A stretch of 6,854 nucleotides of DNA. Source: an uncultured Leucobacter sp. GTDB taxonomy: Bacteria > Actinomycetota > Actinomycetes > Actinomycetales > Microbacteriaceae. The translations under genes and the position numbers were made by a program. Of the stretch, positions 5,253-6,854 are shown piece by piece. Within the stretch, counting starts at the first letter, position 1; every line of letters begins with the position of its first letter. Where the stretch lies: contig CALMSE010000237.1 in assembly GCA_937872275.1 (NCBI GenBank), positions 1 to 6,854 of the forward strand, read 5' to 3'. The notes beneath the pieces were generated by a model. It worked only from the letters and a program-made list of their open reading frames with translations. It was not told the DNA's origin and did no database searches.

Positions 5253-6158
5253 ATGGACGTGGGTTTCCTCGAGGCCTTCCAGCTGCCGTTCATGGCGCGC
5301 GCGCTCGCGACGATCGCGGTGCTCGCGCTCGCGGCGGGGGTAGTCGGCCTCGGCATCAGCATGCGCGAATTGGAATTCATCAGCGACGGGCTCGTGCACG
5401 CGGTGTTCCCCGGGCTCGTGATCGGCGCAGCGGTGGGCGGATCGGCCGGCCTCCTGCCGGGCGCGCTCATCGCGGCGCTCATCGCCTCGCTGCTCTTCAC
5501 CCTGCTCGGGCACCGGGCGGGCCTCGGCTCCGACGCCGCGATCGCGGTCGTGCTGACCGGGCTCTTCAGCCTGGGCGTCGTGCTGGTGTCGCGGCAGAGC
5601 GGCTACGTCTCCCAGTTGCAGGAGCTGCTGTTCGGGCGACTGCTCACAGTGACCGCGGCGCAGCTCTGGCAGATTGTCGTGGTCGCGGCGGCGGCCGTGC
5701 TGCTCATGCTGCTCACCGCCCGTGCGCAGCTCTTCCGCGCCTTCGATCCCGCCGGGTTCGAGGCGGCGGGCTTCCGCCCGCTCGCGACCGATCTCGTGCT
5801 CACCGCCTCCACGGCCCTGCTCGTGGTCGCGGGCGTGCAGGCCCTCGGCGTGCTCATGGTCATCGCGCTGCTGACGGTGCCGATGGCCGTCGCCCGCCTC
5901 GTCACGCGGCGCTTCGCCCTGCTCGTGCCGATCGCGATCGCGGTGCCGCTCGTGGCTGGCGTGCTGGGCCTGTGGTGGTCGTTCGAGTGGTCGGTCGGCG
6001 CCGGGTTCGCCGTGTCGCCGGGCGCCCTCGTCGTGCTCATGCTCATCGCGGCATATGCGATCGCGGTCGTCGCGCGGCTGATCCGCCCCCTCGCGCGGCG
6101 CGCGCCGAGGCGAGGCGACAGGGCGGGCGCGGCGCCGGGGATCGGAGGAGGGGCGTGA
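5253..6158 (+). CDS. znuB: Zinc ABC transporter permease, first of two (ZnuB type, ABC-3 family)
   Basis: This 301-residue polytopic membrane protein belongs to the ABC-3 family that imports Zn(II), Mn(II) or Fe. Hydrophobic segments lie near residues 16-36, 48-85, 94-113, 138-155, 180-218, 220-243 and 254-277, consistent with the family's 7-9 helices. Family motifs are HAVFPG at 49-54, FDPAGFEAAGF at 164-174, and the gating segment GVLMVIALLTVPMAVARL near 199-216. In the first motif the usual Ser before His is Val (LVHAVFPG). The tail after 278 is basic (RPLARRAPRR) and then Gly-rich. The ATG at 5253 is eight nt after the ATPase stop with no strong ribosome binding site; a Met at residue 14 is a less likely start. 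The stop overlaps the next permease's GTG. It is distinct in sequence from the second permease, so it is not a simple duplicate. Confidence 0.9.
   Translation: MDVGFLEAFQLPFMARALATIAVLALAAGVVGLGISMRELEFISDGLVHAVFPGLVIGAAVGGSAGLLPGALIAALIASLLFTLLGHRAGLGSDAAIAVVLTGLFSLGVVLVSRQSGYVSQLQELLFGRLLTVTAAQLWQIVVVAAAAVLLMLLTARAQLFRAFDPAGFEAAGFRPLATDLVLTASTALLVVAGVQALGVLMVIALLTVPMAVARLVTRRFALLVPIAIAVPLVAGVLGLWWSFEWSVGAGFAVSPGALVVLMLIAAYAIAVVARLIRPLARRAPRRGDRAGAAPGIGGGA
6144..6151 (+). promoter_or_regulatory. Strong ribosome binding site of the second permease
   Basis: GGAGGAGG ends three bases before the GTG at 6155; its first GGAG is seven bases away. It lies inside the end of the first permease gene. 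It is the best Shine-Dalgarno in the zinc operon and supports the GTG start despite the GTGA stop-start overlap. Confidence 0.65.
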
Positions 6159-6854
6159 ACTACTTCGCCCTCGCCGCGCTGGAGCTGACGCTGCTCGGCC
6201 TCCTCTCCGGCCTCGTCGGCACCGTCATCGTGCTCCGCCGGCGCTCCTTCTTCGCGGTCGCGCTGAGCCACGCCACCTTTCCGGGCGGCGTGGTCTTCGC
6301 GGTGCTCGGCTACAACCTGCTGCTGGGGCAGGCGCTGTTCGCGGCGCTGCTCGTGCTGATCATGACCGTCCTCTCGCGGGTGCCGGGGCAGGGTCGGCAG
6401 GTCGCGAGCGGCGTCGTGCTGTCGTTCGGCTTCGCCCTCGGCACGCTGCTCGCGGGCCTCAACCCGGGGCTCGGAGTGCCGGTCGAGGCGCTGCTCGTGG
6501 GCTCGCCGCTCTCGGTCACGACGGGCGACGTCGCGGCCGCGGGGGCGGTTCTGCTCGCGGCGTTCGTGACGCTCGCCCTCACGCGGCGGCGGATCCTCTT
6601 CCACACCTTCGACCCCGCCGCCTACGCGGCGGCGGGGTTCCGCGCGTGGCCGGTCGAGCTCGTGGTCGCGGCGCTCGTCGTGGCGGGCGTGGTGGTGGCG
6701 ATGCCGGCCGTGGGCGCGATCCTCGGAGTGGCGATCCTCATCGGTCCGGCGGCCGCCGCGCGCCTCGTCGCCCCCGGCATCGTGTGGATCCCGCCGCTCG
6801 CCGCCGGGCTCGGCGTGCTGAGCGGCCTCGCCGGCCTGTGGGCCTCGCGCGCCC
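6155..6854 (+). CDS. znuB: Zinc ABC transporter permease, second of two (ABC-3 family; partial, cut at right edge)
   Basis: The frame opens at GTG 6155 and stays open for 233 complete codons to the window end. The peptide begins VNYFALAALELTLLGLLSGL and is hydrophobic throughout. It holds the ABC-3 marks SHATFPG at 38-44 (the canonical Ser-His form), FDPAAYAAAGF at 152-162, and the gating segment VGAILGVAILIGPAAAARL near 186-204. The order and spacing of motifs match the first permease, but the sequences differ widely elsewhere, so the two are diverged paralogues likely to pair as a heterodimeric channel. Roughly 30-60 residues are missing at the C-terminus, judged from the family's usual length. 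It overlaps the first permease gene by four bases, behind a strong GGAGGAGG site. Confidence 0.9.
   Translation, partial: MNYFALAALELTLLGLLSGLVGTVIVLRRRSFFAVALSHATFPGGVVFAVLGYNLLLGQALFAALLVLIMTVLSRVPGQGRQVASGVVLSFGFALGTLLAGLNPGLGVPVEALLVGSPLSVTTGDVAAAGAVLLAAFVTLALTRRRILFHTFDPAAYAAAGFRAWPVELVVAALVVAGVVVAMPAVGAILGVAILIGPAAAARLVAPGIVWIPPLAAGLGVLSGLAGLWASRA

Noticed and set aside
4375..5513. Two long minus-strand frames opposite znuC and the first permease (279 and 209 codons).
   Set aside because: They lie opposite well-supported genes, show no motif or ribosome binding site, and are explained by GC bias.
5603..6604. A 333-codon minus-strand frame rich in Glu, Arg, His and Gln opposite the two permeases.
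   Set aside because: Its composition is what the complement of a Leu/Val/Ala-rich membrane protein gene gives. The plus-strand frames have family motifs and coupled starts.

Overview
The window comes from a high-GC actinobacterium. GC is very high by eye (roughly 70 % or more), with strong G/C preference at third codon positions. The shortest-path promoters look actinobacterial: TANNNT boxes 6 nt ahead of start codons, which predict leaderless mRNAs. The operator types (CsoR-like, Zur-like) and an MshA-like glycosyltransferase fit the same group. A Microbacteriaceae-type genome is my best guess, but this is an inference from style, not from a marker gene.

Layout. (1) Positions 1-360 on the minus strand hold a copper-handling unit. 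A 69-residue CopZ-like metallochaperone (68-277) is preceded by two copies of the same 17-bp palindrome, ATACCC-N5-GGGTAT, which is what a CsoR copper repressor site looks like. Its stop codon overlaps the start of a further gene that runs off the left edge. (2) Positions 467-1693 on the plus strand hold a GT4 glycosyltransferase closely resembling MshA, the first enzyme of mycothiol synthesis. It converges on an amidase-signature hydrolase (1757-3202, minus strand); the 63-bp gap has one GC-rich hairpin that may end both transcripts. (3) Positions 3203-3346 form a divergent promoter region with a Zur-like palindrome lying between a -35 and a -10 element. (4) From 3347 to the right edge is a zinc-uptake ABC operon: lipoprotein binding protein with a His/Asp-rich loop (znuA), ATPase (znuC), a first ABC-3 permease (znuB) and a second, different ABC-3 permease cut by the window end.

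How they work together. The four plus-strand genes on the right form one tightly packed transcription unit: a GTGA overlap between the first two, an 8-nt gap, and another GTGA overlap between the permeases. The lipoprotein would capture Zn(II) outside the membrane, the two permeases would form the channel, and the ATPase would drive import. Zur would shut the promoter when zinc is plentiful. The copper unit on the left is separate and would be switched on by Cu(I) releasing CsoR. The glycosyltransferase and the amidase have no visible functional link to either metal system. No csoR or zur gene, mobile element, CRISPR array, tRNA or rRNA was seen. I found no strong evidence of a wholly new system; the items most worth a second look are the paired copper operators, the zinc promoter architecture and the two-permease design.
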